Below, piece by piece: positions 1 to 7,705 of a DNA stretch of 48,364 bases. The notes below the pieces were generated by a model. It ran no database searches and was not told the DNA's origin. It saw nothing but the letters and a program-made list of their open reading frames with translations. The translations under genes were made by a program, and so were the position numbers. Positions within the stretch are counted from its first letter, which is position 1, and every line of letters starts with the position of its first letter. Source of the DNA: an uncultured Acetatifactor sp. (lineage in GTDB: Bacteria; Bacillota; Clostridia; Lachnospirales; Lachnospiraceae); NCBI GenBank assembly GCA_944383825.1, contig CALWRA010000024.1, positions 1 to 48,364 on the forward strand, in the 5' to 3' direction.

Positions 1-163
1 CATATTATTTTTCGTTTCGCCATAAACCTACATTTTTTCCTCGGCGTTTTCTTTCATTTTATCACTGGCGTTGACACTTGAAATCAAAGAGGTCGTCCAT
101 ACCGTCTAAAGAAGAATTAAGCAATGTGCTTCTTGCCGGTATCTTTGGTGTTCTGGTTGCCAT
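1..163 (-). pseudogene. ParB-like partition gene start, frameshifted and cut by the window edge
   Basis: A second minus-strand reading frame begins inside the end of parA, at an ATG (163-161) preceded by AAAGGAG about nine bases upstream. It reads MATRTPKIPARSTLL, then LDGMDDLFDF, and stops at a TGA at 62-64 after 33 codons. Moving one base forward at the FDF codons restores a plausible continuation (SVNASDKMKENAEEKM), which meets a TAG at 28-30. ParB-like genes commonly follow parA with a short overlap, and the N-terminus looks like the leader before a ParB domain. I infer a parB broken by at least one frameshift. The DNA-binding domain would lie outside the window, so the family call rests on position and style. 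Confidence 0.45.
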
Positions 164-941
164 TTCCCATCAACTCCTTTACAAATTTTTCATAGGCTTT
201 CGCCGCCGGATTATCCGGTTCATACTCGCAGATTGTCATGCCATACTCTACAGCCTCCGGCACTTTAATAGACCGGGGAATACTGTTTGTAAAAATACGC
301 ACCTTTTCTCCAAGTGTCTGCTGTAGCTGCGCTTTCACATGCTTTGATACCCTTGTACGCTCATTATCCATGGTGATAAGGATTCCTTCGATTTCCAGTC
401 TGGCATTTGCGTGGCTCTTGATTCTGCGGAAAGCCCTTAAAAACTCTGCCATTCCCTCCACCGCCAGCGTTTCTGACTGTATCGGAATAATCAGGCTATC
501 AGCGCATATCATCACGTTTATCATAGCTGTCCCCATCTTCGGCATCCCGTCAATGAGAATGTAGTCATACTGCTCCTTAATAGTATCAACAAACTCCTTC
601 AGCTTGTATTCTGCAAAATCCGTGTCACACATCAGTTTGTCAAAGTTATCCAGCTTGTTATTCGCAGGAATTAAATCTACTCCTGTCTCTGTCCTTATCA
701 TGTAGGACTCTTTATCAGGCAACTCCTCATTCATTACGATACACTTCAAAATATCGTAGATTGTGACGGAAAGCTGCTCCGGCGCGGTCACTCCGCATAG
801 TTTTGTTGTGTGCCTCTGCCCGTCAAAGTCAATCAATGCCACCTTTCGCCCCTCCTTAGACAGCAGATATGACAGGGTTGTGGCAGTCGTGGTCTTACCT
901 ACACCGCCCTTTCTGTTTACAATTCCTAAAACCTTGCCCAT
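117..941 (-). CDS. parA: ParA/Soj-family partition ATPase
   Basis: This 274-residue protein starts MGKVLGIVNRKGGVGKTTTA, containing the deviant Walker A motif KGGxGKTT of ParA/MinD ATPases. LIDFDGQ near residue 37 and the YDYILIDGMPKMG segment near 125-137 are the switch/Walker B regions. Such ATPases bind DNA nonspecifically and, with ParB and a parS site, position plasmids, chromosomes or integrative elements. The start is supported by GAAAGGAAG seven bases upstream. A parB-like frame overlaps its 3' end. The tail GNGNQNTKDTGKKHIA is polar. Standing beside an interrupted chromosomal gene, it probably belongs to an integrative element rather than the chromosomal soj/spo0J locus. That placement is inference. 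Confidence 0.9.
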   Translation of the reverse strand: MGKVLGIVNRKGGVGKTTTATTLSYLLSKEGRKVALIDFDGQRHTTKLCGVTAPEQLSVTIYDILKCIVMNEELPDKESYMIRTETGVDLIPANNKLDNFDKLMCDTDFAEYKLKEFVDTIKEQYDYILIDGMPKMGTAMINVMICADSLIIPIQSETLAVEGMAEFLRAFRRIKSHANARLEIEGILITMDNERTRVSKHVKAQLQQTLGEKVRIFTNSIPRSIKVPEAVEYGMTICEYEPDNPAAKAYEKFVKELMGNGNQNTKDTGKKHIA

Positions 942-1403
942 ATGTTTGCTTCCTTTCTTGATTTGTTATTTGGGTTACATTTGATTCTCATACAGACAAT
1001 GAGCCAAGGTCAGGCTTTCTGAACCTTGGCGATTGCCTATAATGTCAATTTGATATAACATTTGAATAAAAGCAGGACTATTCACTTACCGCCTCTGTTC
1101 TTGTGCGGCAGCTAAATCAGCCTCTATCCTGCAATTTCCTTTTCTAACCTTTTTCCGGGCGAAAAAAAGCGAGACTAAAGGAGCCTGCATAGAAGAAGGC
1201 TAATTTAGTCCCACCAAAAATTTTTTGCATTTTGCAGCTTATTTCCTCGAACAACCCTCCTTACGTTACATAATTGCTACATCATGCGATTTTACTCCAA
1301 AATGTGATTGTAAACAGGCCTGTCCTAACCAAACTTCTGAATAAAATCAGTATTTTTCATTAGGACTGAATTAGCGGAATCCCTTTTGTTTACGGGCTTC
1401 TTA
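942..1403. other. Gene-free junction between parA and the truncated protease
   Basis: No convincing ORF is present. An inverted repeat at 1004-1029 (CCAAGGTCAG, loop, CTGAACCTTGG, one bulge) lies in the region that would be the parA leader or a partition site. A terminator-like hairpin is annotated separately at 1162-1210. The rest is AT-rich and unassigned. The left edge of the chromosomal protease sequence lies at the right end of this stretch, so the terminus of the element carrying parA should be here, but I cannot see a recombinase gene or a clear att core. Confidence 0.5.
1162..1210 (-). terminator. Intrinsic terminator
   Basis: Read on the minus strand, GACTAAA-tt-AGCCT pairs with AGGCT-cc-TTTAGTC across a short loop, followed by TCGC and a run of seven T. 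It lies about 190 bases downstream of the truncated protease stop and would end its transcript before parA. Confidence 0.65.
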
Positions 1404-3044
1404 CTAACGTAACCTTATTATACCTCCCTCCCCCCACTCCATCAGCAGCGCCGCGCTGCCTGATACAATCGGAGTGGCAAAGGAGGTTCCCGTAAATGGA
1501 GTATAGCCCCCGTAGACATCCGGAGCAAGAATTCCCACTCCAGGCGCCGCCAGATCCGGTTTTGTAAGCCCGGCCATAACCACACCGATGGTACGCTCGG
1601 GATCCACATATCCTCTGCCGGAAAAATCCGCATAAGTGTCGTACGTACTGTCATAGGCCCCCACGGTAATCACCTTTGCCGCAGTGGAAGGCACCGTCAG
1701 CGTCACCTGAGGGGCAGCCTTATAAAATCCAGTGCTTTCGTTGCGTATTGCGCTGCTTGGCAGATAAAGATAATACTGTCCTGTCACCACCGATATTGGT
1801 TCGATGAAAATGGTCCAAATACCGCTATTGATATAAGGACGGCCTATAGGAATCATGTCCAGATATATTTCCTGCGCCACCGCATAGGGAGTGGGTTCCC
1901 CCAAATATACAAGGATCTGCGTCTGTTCCATTTGCATGGTATATTTGCCTGCCTCCACCGTTTCCGGTAGCTCCTGCTCACGTCCTCCGGGAGACCGGAG
2001 TCGAATGCGGTATCTGTCACTATAATGCTTCCATAGCTGTATATTCAGTGTTGTCTCATATTCTCCCACTGCAAGCTCCACAGAGGTATCCTCCTCTACA
2101 TTCCCCGCAATATGTCCTCTTGAGCTCCCTTCATTGCCACTTCCCACGCAGATAACCGTCCGTCCGATTTCCGCCGCGTTGTCCAAAAAACGTTCTATGA
2201 GAGAACTTCCGTCATGAGCTCCATAGCTATTGCCAAAGCTCAGGTTAATCACAAGAGGCATTTCCAATTCAATGGCCTTTCTCAGCGCATACGTAATCCC
2301 TCTCATAATCTCGGTGGTTCTTGGAAAACCTGCTTCACTGGGATTTCCCAGTTTCACGATCAATAGCTCCGCTTCCTCGGCCACCCCCTTATAGAAACCG
2401 CCCTCCGCGCTGTTTCCCGCCGCAATGCCCGCCACAGCCGTTCCATGTCCGGTTACGTCCCTGCCCGGTAGAAAAGAATATTGGCCGCCATAGGCAGGCT
2501 CCCGGAGAATCTGGTTGAGCGTTTCCTGGTCAAACTCCACCCCTTGAAAAAAACCCTCCGGAGGATTTCCGGCATCTCCGGGCTCCAGGGTCTGGTCCCA
2601 GAGGAAGCGGATTCTCGTGTCTCCGTTCGCTTTGCGAAAATCTGCCCTTCGGAATTCAATTCCAGAATCCAGTACCGCAATCAGTACGCTTCTGCCCGTA
2701 AGAAAGGGCTCCTGAAGCGTGACCCGCGGCAGACAGGAGTATTCCGAAGGCGCCGATATTGTATAAAAATATCTTTTCGGCTTTTCCACATATTCGATTT
2801 CTTCCAGCAAAGCCACCTGTTCCACCAAATTCTCCGGCACAGTCAGTATGGCATATCCCGCAATCAGATATTCGGTCCTTACTCCCAGTTCCCCCAGCCG
2901 CTCAAGGCTTCCATGATACTTTACAATCAGTTCCCATGTGTTGTTCTCATTATTAAATCCCACATTCAGAGTTCCGGTCTGCTCCCTGACTCCCTGAGGC
3001 GTCTCCAACGCCAGGTTCAGCACATCCTCCAGCTTTTGATTCAT
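1404..3044 (-). CDS. S8 (subtilisin-like) peptidase, C-terminally truncated
   Basis: The catalytic triad is visible: Asp in VLDSGIE, His in VTGHGTAVAGIAAGN and Ser in FTGTSFATPIVSGSAALL. The long insert between Asp and His and the lack of a signal peptide fit the clostridial S8 group related to Csp germination proteases. I start it at the internal ATG at 3044 (MNQKLEDVLNLAL), which has GCAGGA just upstream, giving 546 residues; the 40 residues upstream in frame look noncoding. The protein ends MEWGEGGIIRLR directly after the Ser helix. Relatives, from memory, continue for several dozen residues after MEWG (GND-LYGEK-type sequence). The 3' end thus appears replaced by unrelated DNA. Confidence 0.85.
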   Translation of the reverse strand: MNQKLEDVLNLALETPQGVREQTGTLNVGFNNENNTWELIVKYHGSLERLGELGVRTEYLIAGYAILTVPENLVEQVALLEEIEYVEKPKRYFYTISAPSEYSCLPRVTLQEPFLTGRSVLIAVLDSGIEFRRADFRKANGDTRIRFLWDQTLEPGDAGNPPEGFFQGVEFDQETLNQILREPAYGGQYSFLPGRDVTGHGTAVAGIAAGNSAEGGFYKGVAEEAELLIVKLGNPSEAGFPRTTEIMRGITYALRKAIELEMPLVINLSFGNSYGAHDGSSLIERFLDNAAEIGRTVICVGSGNEGSSRGHIAGNVEEDTSVELAVGEYETTLNIQLWKHYSDRYRIRLRSPGGREQELPETVEAGKYTMQMEQTQILVYLGEPTPYAVAQEIYLDMIPIGRPYINSGIWTIFIEPISVVTGQYYLYLPSSAIRNESTGFYKAAPQVTLTVPSTAAKVITVGAYDSTYDTYADFSGRGYVDPERTIGVVMAGLTKPDLAAPGVGILAPDVYGGYTPFTGTSFATPIVSGSAALLMEWGEGGIIRLR

Positions 3045-3160
3045 ATCTATCCTGCTTTTCCCGCATTCATTCTTATTTATATGCCGCAAAGTCTGTTTCC
3101 TATTCCATTTCCATGCTTTCAGAAACATATTTCCTCTTTCAAAAAGCGCAAAACGCACTA

Positions 3161-3472
3161 TCACTTGTAGTTCAGCACCCAGCGATTCTCCGTCTGATAA
3201 TAAATCAGCTTTGCACGGATTTCCTGTCCCAAAACAGTCAATGTGCAGTCAAATTCCACGGAAGGAATTCCGGCATAGGTCTTTTTTTCCTGATAATGAA
3301 CTTCAATCTGATGAATCGCCCTGATTTCTCCATCCTCATCCTTTATCTTCAGCATCAACGGAATCATCTTTCCAGAGGTGGTGAACCAGCACTCACATGC
3401 AACCTCTCTCTGCACTCCTCTTACATTTCCTGCGTCTGGATTACAGGCGTTTGTATAAGGATAAAAAGCCAT
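3161..3472 (-). CDS. Conserved-looking 103-aa protein of unknown function
   Basis: It has a strong start (GGAAAGGAGGAAGTCT before ATG) and lies 22 bases after dinB, in the same direction and upstream of the protease. The sequence (MAFYPYTNACNPDAGNVRG then a beta-rich body ending YYQTENRWVLNYK) has no signal peptide or membrane segment. Alternating hydrophobic residues suggest a small beta-sandwich or barrel. I do not recognise a family and assign no function. Position suggests co-transcription with dinB. Confidence 0.7.
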   Translation of the reverse strand: MAFYPYTNACNPDAGNVRGVQREVACECWFTTSGKMIPLMLKIKDEDGEIRAIHQIEVHYQEKKTYAGIPSVEFDCTLTVLGQEIRAKLIYYQTENRWVLNYK

Positions 3473-3494
3473 AGACTTCCTCCTTTCCGAAGGC

Positions 3495-4718
3495 TCAAGA
3501 ATCGCCTAAAAGAGCGGCTCGCTTTATGGAATCAGGGCCGAAGCGCTCCCTGATGCTGTCCACTGTTTCATCCATTCTTGCAAGCTTTTCATAATTTGTT
3601 TCATCAAACAGCTGCATCTGTCTGACAAGTTGTCCCTCCTGTACTCTTCCAGTATGCACCCCGAGATGCCGGACCGAATTGCCGGACCATAAATCCGCAA
3701 ACAGCTGACAGGCGGCATTATATATCTCTATTGTAAGATTGGTGGCTGCCTCAAGCCTCTTTTGATGGGATGCAAAGGGAAACAAGTTTTCTTCCGTCAC
3801 ACCCGCATACCGGATCCCTACGGCCACCACTTCAATCCGCACCTCATCGGCTCGCAATCTGCTGCCCACAGTCTCCGACAAAGCCAGCAGCACTTTTCTT
3901 GCTGTCTCCATATCCATCACATCGCAGGGGGTAGTGATGCTGTTCCCATATCCTTTATTGGCCGGCGGTTCCCTCAGCACTGGAGATATGTCCATTCCGT
4001 TGGCAAATCCCCACACGATATCTCCCTGTTTTTTCAGCAGACTTCTCAACCACACCGGATCCGCCGACGCAAGCTCTCCTATAGTGCGGATTCCAACGGA
4101 CAATAGCTTTCGGGCGGCGGTACGCCCTACGAAAAAAAGATCTGATACTGGAAGGGGCCACATTTTTCTTTGTATTTCTTCCGGGTATAAAGTGTGTACT
4201 CTATCCGGCTTCTCAAAATCAGACGCCATCTTGGCCAAAAGTTTGTTCCGGGAAATACCAATATTCACAGTGAACCCCAGCTCTTCTCTGATACGCTTCC
4301 CTATCTTTTCCGCCGCCTCTTTAGGTGTGCCGAACAAATGGCAGGATGCGGTCATGTCCATAAATGCCTCATCAATGCTGTATTGCTCCACTACATCTGA
4401 ATACTCCTGCAAAATACTCATAAATGCTGCGGAGCATTTCTCATACAATCCATAATCCGGCGGCACCAACACCAAACCCGGGCATTTCCTTCGGGCCTCC
4501 AATATCGTCTCTCCCGTCCTAATTCCATACTTTTTAGCCGGGATTGATTTTGCAAGAATAATGCCATGACGCATGGCTTCATTCCCTCCCACGGCGGAGG
4601 CTATCTCTCTGAGATCAAGACTTCCGCCGCAGTGGGCCAGACGATAAACAGCCTCCCAGGACAGGAAGGCTGAATTTACATCAATATGAAATACAATGCT
4701 TTCCAAACATACGTTCAC
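3495..4718 (-). CDS. dinB: DNA polymerase IV, Y-family translesion polymerase
   Basis: The 407-residue product copies damaged DNA templates with low fidelity. The N-terminal metal-binding Asp is in VFHIDVNSAFLSWE and the second acidic pair is in EQYSIDEAFMDMT. A palm-finger region (KKYGIRTGETILEARRKCP), a helix-hairpin-helix thumb around FVGRTAARKLLSVGIRTIGEL, and a little-finger domain follow. Length and order are normal for Pol IV. The start has AAAGGAG seven bases upstream. The promoter carries a LexA-type box in its spacer, so SOS induction is expected. The SRAP gene lies upstream in the same direction, making a small DNA-damage cluster. Confidence 0.93.
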   Translation of the reverse strand: MNVCLESIVFHIDVNSAFLSWEAVYRLAHCGGSLDLREIASAVGGNEAMRHGIILAKSIPAKKYGIRTGETILEARRKCPGLVLVPPDYGLYEKCSAAFMSILQEYSDVVEQYSIDEAFMDMTASCHLFGTPKEAAEKIGKRIREELGFTVNIGISRNKLLAKMASDFEKPDRVHTLYPEEIQRKMWPLPVSDLFFVGRTAARKLLSVGIRTIGELASADPVWLRSLLKKQGDIVWGFANGMDISPVLREPPANKGYGNSITTPCDVMDMETARKVLLALSETVGSRLRADEVRIEVVAVGIRYAGVTEENLFPFASHQKRLEAATNLTIEIYNAACQLFADLWSGNSVRHLGVHTGRVQEGQLVRQMQLFDETNYEKLARMDETVDSIRERFGPDSIKRAALLGDS

Positions 4719-4733
4719 TCCTTTGTCTTTTTT

Positions 4734-4762
4734 ATGTTAGCAAACGTACGTTCTTATTTCAA
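4734..4762 (-). promoter_or_regulatory. dinB promoter with LexA (SOS) box in the spacer
   Basis: On the minus strand a -35 TTGAAA (4762-4757) and a -10 TAACAT (4739-4734) are separated by 17 bases. The spacer contains GAACGTACGTTTG, matching the Gram-positive LexA core GAAC-N4-GTTC at all but one position. LexA bound here would block RNA polymerase directly. Confidence 0.8.
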
Positions 4763-4783
4763 CAGGTAGTTTTTTCCAAACCT

Positions 4784-5392
4784 TTAAAACAAACTCATCT
4801 GTTCAAATTCCGTTTTTCGCTCCAGCGGGCATGGCTTCTTGCGGAGAAAAGCCTCTGTCCTCTCCCTGTCGAATATCCACTGCATAATTTCATCCCGCTC
4901 CAGGACAAGCGGCATACGATCATGAATCGGCTGCACAGATTCATTTGCCGCTGTCGTCAGAATCACAAACCGCTCCTCATTCTGGCAGCAGTTATAAAAT
5001 CCCGCCATATACAGCGCCGGTTGATCTTTTCTGTAAAATATATTCTTTTCCTTATTTCTGCTCCATTCATAAAACCATGCGGCAGGTATGGCAATCCTGC
5101 GATATTCCACACTCTCCCGAAATATTTTTTTCTCAAGAACAGATTCACTTCTGGCGTTATAAATTACCCGCTTTCCCCCTCCTTCAAATCCCGGAAATCC
5201 CCAGCGCTGCCTTTTACAGCACAGCCTTCGGTCACCCGCTGCCAGAATGGAAGCCCCCTGTGCCGGATATATGTCTCCGACCTGAAACGCGGTGCTGTCT
5301 CCGGCTTCCTGCCTCAACTTTTGATCCGCCCGTCGGATTATCTTTTCAATTTCCCTGACTGTGTCTTCATTCACATAGTATCTACCGCACAT
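4784..5392 (-). CDS. SOS response-associated peptidase (SRAP/YedK/HMCES family)
   Basis: The start at 5392 gives MCGRYYVN, placing Cys2 as the N-terminal nucleophile that this family exposes after Met removal and uses to form a thiazolidine crosslink with abasic sites in single-stranded DNA. The upstream in-frame extension would bury that cysteine, so I reject it; AGAGAGG precedes the chosen ATG. Other family marks are YNARSES (near residue 82), PAAWFYEW and the final HDRMPLVL motif. The 202-residue length is normal. It lies just upstream of dinB, consistent with a shared role in DNA damage tolerance. Confidence 0.9.
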   Translation of the reverse strand: MCGRYYVNEDTVREIEKIIRRADQKLRQEAGDSTAFQVGDIYPAQGASILAAGDRRLCCKRQRWGFPGFEGGGKRVIYNARSESVLEKKIFRESVEYRRIAIPAAWFYEWSRNKEKNIFYRKDQPALYMAGFYNCCQNEERFVILTTAANESVQPIHDRMPLVLERDEIMQWIFDRERTEAFLRKKPCPLERKTEFEQMSLF

Positions 5393-6343
5393 AATTCCTC
5401 TCTGTCCTCTCTTCTGCCGAACATTATAGCATACCCTGCCCAGTTCCCGATTTCTATACGGCGTCCAATCCATGCCCTTCATATACCTTTCCATACAAAA
5501 CTCAGGATTATACGTTTATATCCGTGCTTTCCAAGATTTCACATACTTTGCGTATCATATTATTGACCGAAAAAGTCAGGTATATGCTGTCCTCATAAGC
5601 AGCAAACAATTTATCAAAAACAGCGTTATTTGTCTCAATCTTACAGGGTGCGGTCTGCTTCTTCATTTTCTCCGTTTCCTTCCTGGAAAATATCTGAAGA
5701 CGTTCTTCGCTGACGCGTAAGTTATTAAATCTGAAAAGGCTATTATTTTTCCGCGGAACAGCTCAAACGGCATACTCCTTTTTGACGAGCTTGCAGGCGG
5801 TCTTGCGGTGGCTACGCTGCCGGAGCGAAAGCAAACATTTCCCAGCATTCCTCCCAGTTTATCCACAGAAACAAATTTATTTTTGAAACTCAGGTTGAAC
5901 TGGTCATATGCTTTTTGGTAAACAAAAAGCTGAAAAAACAAGAAAGAGACGCCCGCTAAAATCAAAACCATCATCAAACCGCCCACAATCCCCAATATAA
6001 CCCCTGTCAAAACGGCACCGCTTATATCAACCCCAATTAATTATATCGCTTTATGCAGGTTTCTGTCACCAATTTTTTCGACCTGCTCTTTTTCACCAGC
6101 AAAGAAGCATTACATCCGCAAGCAGATGCACAACCGCGGCTTGAAGCAGCGCGGAAGAAACAATATCCAACTGACGGCTGAAACCGACAAATAAAGGGAA
6201 ACACGTTCTTGGAGCTTCCCAATGATCAGGAACACAAAAAACGGCATAGTCATTCAGACTATACCGTCATTCTCTTCAACCCATCGCCCTTCCCTTCCTT
6301 ATGTAAAACCTGCGGACACTATTTTTCTCTTCCACTCACATGC
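5393..6343. other. Long low-coding stretch between SRAP and an XRE regulator
   Basis: Only one ORF of interest is seen here (5663-6010, minus, listed separately). A second minus ORF at 6037-6222 (61 codons, Cys/Ser/Arg-rich) has no ribosome site and I do not support it. The stretch 5730-5840 is locally GC-rich and unlike its flanks, suggesting decayed or imported sequence. A TATAAT on the minus strand (5423-5428) may belong to the SRAP gene but lacks a clear -35. Confidence 0.5.
5663..6010 (-). CDS. Possible membrane-anchored ORF or gene remnant
   Basis: The first 35 residues form one strong hydrophobic segment (VILGIVGGLMMVLILAGVSF...), followed by a polar stretch (YQKAYDQFNLSFKNKFVSVDKLGGM). 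After about residue 62 the style changes abruptly to RSGSVATARPPASSSKRS and a basic tail, which looks like a wrong-frame or inserted segment. The start codon is TTG with no good ribosome site, and the frame stays open upstream. I read it as the remnant of a membrane protein gene joined to unrelated sequence. No family is recognised. Confidence 0.3.
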   Translation of the reverse strand: MTGVILGIVGGLMMVLILAGVSFLFFQLFVYQKAYDQFNLSFKNKFVSVDKLGGMLGNVCFRSGSVATARPPASSSKRSMPFELFRGKIIAFSDLITYASAKNVFRYFPGRKRRK

Positions 6344-6667
6344 TTATACCGCATTGCACATTTCAGACAAAATATTCAAAATATCCCTGATTTTGCTGAG
6401 CTGCCTCGGATCCAGCATCTCAAGCACATAGATAATCTCCTCGCTTCCTTTAACGCCTCCCCTTTCACCCAGCATAATGTAATCACAGCTTACACAAAGC
6501 GCCTTTGACATCTTACAGAGAGTATCTGCCGAAAAGCCCTTCTTTCCCGTTTCTATCTCGTACAGAAACTTCGCGGAAATATCCGCCTTTTCTGCCATAA
6601 CCTCTCTTGTGTAATGTCTGCTCTCACGCAGATTTCTGATTCTTTCCCCAATGCTTATATCTGACAT
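6344..6667 (-). CDS. XRE-family HTH transcriptional regulator
   Basis: The 107-residue protein has a typical Cro/CI helix-turn-helix over residues 7-60: IGERIRNLRESRHYTREVMAE, then ISAKFLYEIETGKKGFSADTL. A short C-terminal helical region follows (EMLDPRQLSKIRDILNIL), probably for dimerisation. GGAGG lies six bases before the ATG. It is divergent from agrB with about 340 bases between, so it may act on its own promoter and on the agr-like promoter. No ligand or protease domain is seen. Confidence 0.88.
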   Translation of the reverse strand: MSDISIGERIRNLRESRHYTREVMAEKADISAKFLYEIETGKKGFSADTLCKMSKALCVSCDYIMLGERGGVKGSEEIIYVLEMLDPRQLSKIRDILNILSEMCNAV

Positions 6668-6868
6668 ATCATTCCTCCATATGCCAAAATTTTACATCTT
6701 TCAGCAAATATTAATAAACCAGCAAAAGCTCTACTCTCCTTTACCTATTGTTCCAATTCCAAACTCTATCTTATCGCTCTTCTCGCCGGCTTTCTCCCTG
6801 CTTTACTGAATAGGGGATTATTATAAACAAACGTATAAATTATAACTGATTTTCTTTGAATTGCAAGC

Positions 6869-6874
6869 TATAAT
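6869..6874 (+). promoter_or_regulatory. Candidate agrBD promoter (-10)
   Basis: TATAAT stands here with only a weak GATTTT-like -35 seventeen bases upstream. A strong -10 with a poor -35 fits an activator-dependent promoter, as expected if the LytTR regulator drives agrBD. I do not see a convincing pair of LytTR direct repeats, so the activator site is unassigned. Confidence 0.45.
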
Positions 6875-6894
6875 AGTGCTTTGGATAGAAAAAC

Positions 6895-6934
6895 AGGCGC
6901 TTCATTCTTACATCCGCATTCCAGCGCCTCTTTT
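6895..6934 (+). terminator. Terminator-like hairpin in the agrB leader
   Basis: AGGCGCT pairs with AGCGCCT across a 21-base loop and is followed by CTTTTTG. It lies between the candidate promoter and agrB with no upstream gene on this strand to terminate, so it may attenuate agrBD transcription. Confidence 0.5.
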
Positions 6935-7004
6935 TGTTATCCTAAATGTGAAAAAAATCTCTAAGCTCCTTGGTAGTCACTGAAGCAGGCAGGGAAGTGT
7001 ATTC

Positions 7005-7559
7005 ATGGAAAATATCAAAAAACAGATCAAAGAAAAATATCATCTAAGCAATTACCAAATAGCACAAATTGTGTTTGTTTTTAAAACCTTTGGATCAGAG
7101 CTCAGTAAAATGCTGATTATGGGAATCCTTTTCAGAAACAGGCTGCCTCAATATTTCTTTGCCCTGCTTATCATGCTGCTGCTCAGATGCTCTACAGGCG
7201 GTCTGCATTTCTACACCTATCCCGGCTGCCTGATTGGCTCTGCCATCTATCTGGGACTGTCCGTTTTTATTCTTCCGGACATTACACCGCCTAAATATTT
7301 ACAACTGCTCATGCTGGCAGGCTGCATCCTGACCTGCTATTTGATCGGTCCTGTTACTTCCAGATACAGACCCGATCCGGCTCCTGATTATTCCAGAAGA
7401 TTCAGGAATTTCACCTGCCTTACCATTTTTTTCTACGCTCTGTTTTCATATATAGTGCCGGAAGGCAGCCTTACCTCAGCCGGCTTCTGGGTCATTATAT
7501 TACATTCGCTTCAGTTATGTGCAGCGAAAATACAAAAGAAAGGGGGACGGGCAAAATGA
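7005..7559 (+). CDS. agrB: AgrB-family membrane endopeptidase for autoinducing peptide
   Basis: The 184-residue protein shows the AgrB signature RCSTGGLHFYTYPGC near residues 64-78, holding the catalytic His and Cys. Several hydrophobic segments surround it (about residues 42-62, 80-92, 98-115, 135-165). AgrB cleaves the C-terminal tail of the AgrD propeptide and cyclises the peptide at the membrane. Its stop overlaps the agrD start in ATGA, so the two are translationally coupled. A sensor kinase and LytTR regulator face it from the other strand, completing the quorum-sensing set. Confidence 0.92.
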   Translation: MENIKKQIKEKYHLSNYQIAQIVFVFKTFGSELSKMLIMGILFRNRLPQYFFALLIMLLLRCSTGGLHFYTYPGCLIGSAIYLGLSVFILPDITPPKYLQLLMLAGCILTCYLIGPVTSRYRPDPAPDYSRRFRNFTCLTIFFYALFSYIVPEGSLTSAGFWVIILHSLQLCAAKIQKKGGRAK

Positions 7560-7669
7560 TACCTGTATTTTTAACCTATATTGAAATCGTTGTGTTATGG
7601 ATAGAAACAAATATTTCCAGCGTGGTGCTGCTTGGGGAATACCCTTTTCCTAAAAAGGAAGAAGAATAA
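7556..7669 (+). CDS. agrD: AgrD-like autoinducing propeptide without cysteine
   Basis: This 37-residue ORF starts in the ATGA overlap with agrB, behind AGGGGGACGG. It has the AgrD layout: a hydrophobic amphipathic leader (MIPVFLTYIEIVVLWIETN), a short peptide core, and an acidic, proline-containing tail (EYPFPKKEEE) of the kind AgrB removes. There is no cysteine anywhere. The expected ring residue position is occupied by serine (ISSVVLLGEY), so the predicted signal is a serine lactone with ring S-V-V-L-L and a short tail. Serine lactones are known in some staphylococcal Agr systems. The exact N-terminal cut cannot be read from sequence. Confidence 0.8.
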   Translation: MIPVFLTYIEIVVLWIETNISSVVLLGEYPFPKKEEE

Positions 7670-7705
7670 ACTCATTCTGATCTTTTAATTAAAAAGCCAG
7701 CGGTA

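Noticed and set aside
6037..6222. 61-codon minus ORF rich in Cys, Ser and Arg
   Set aside because: No ribosome site or recognisable motif, in a low-coding region.
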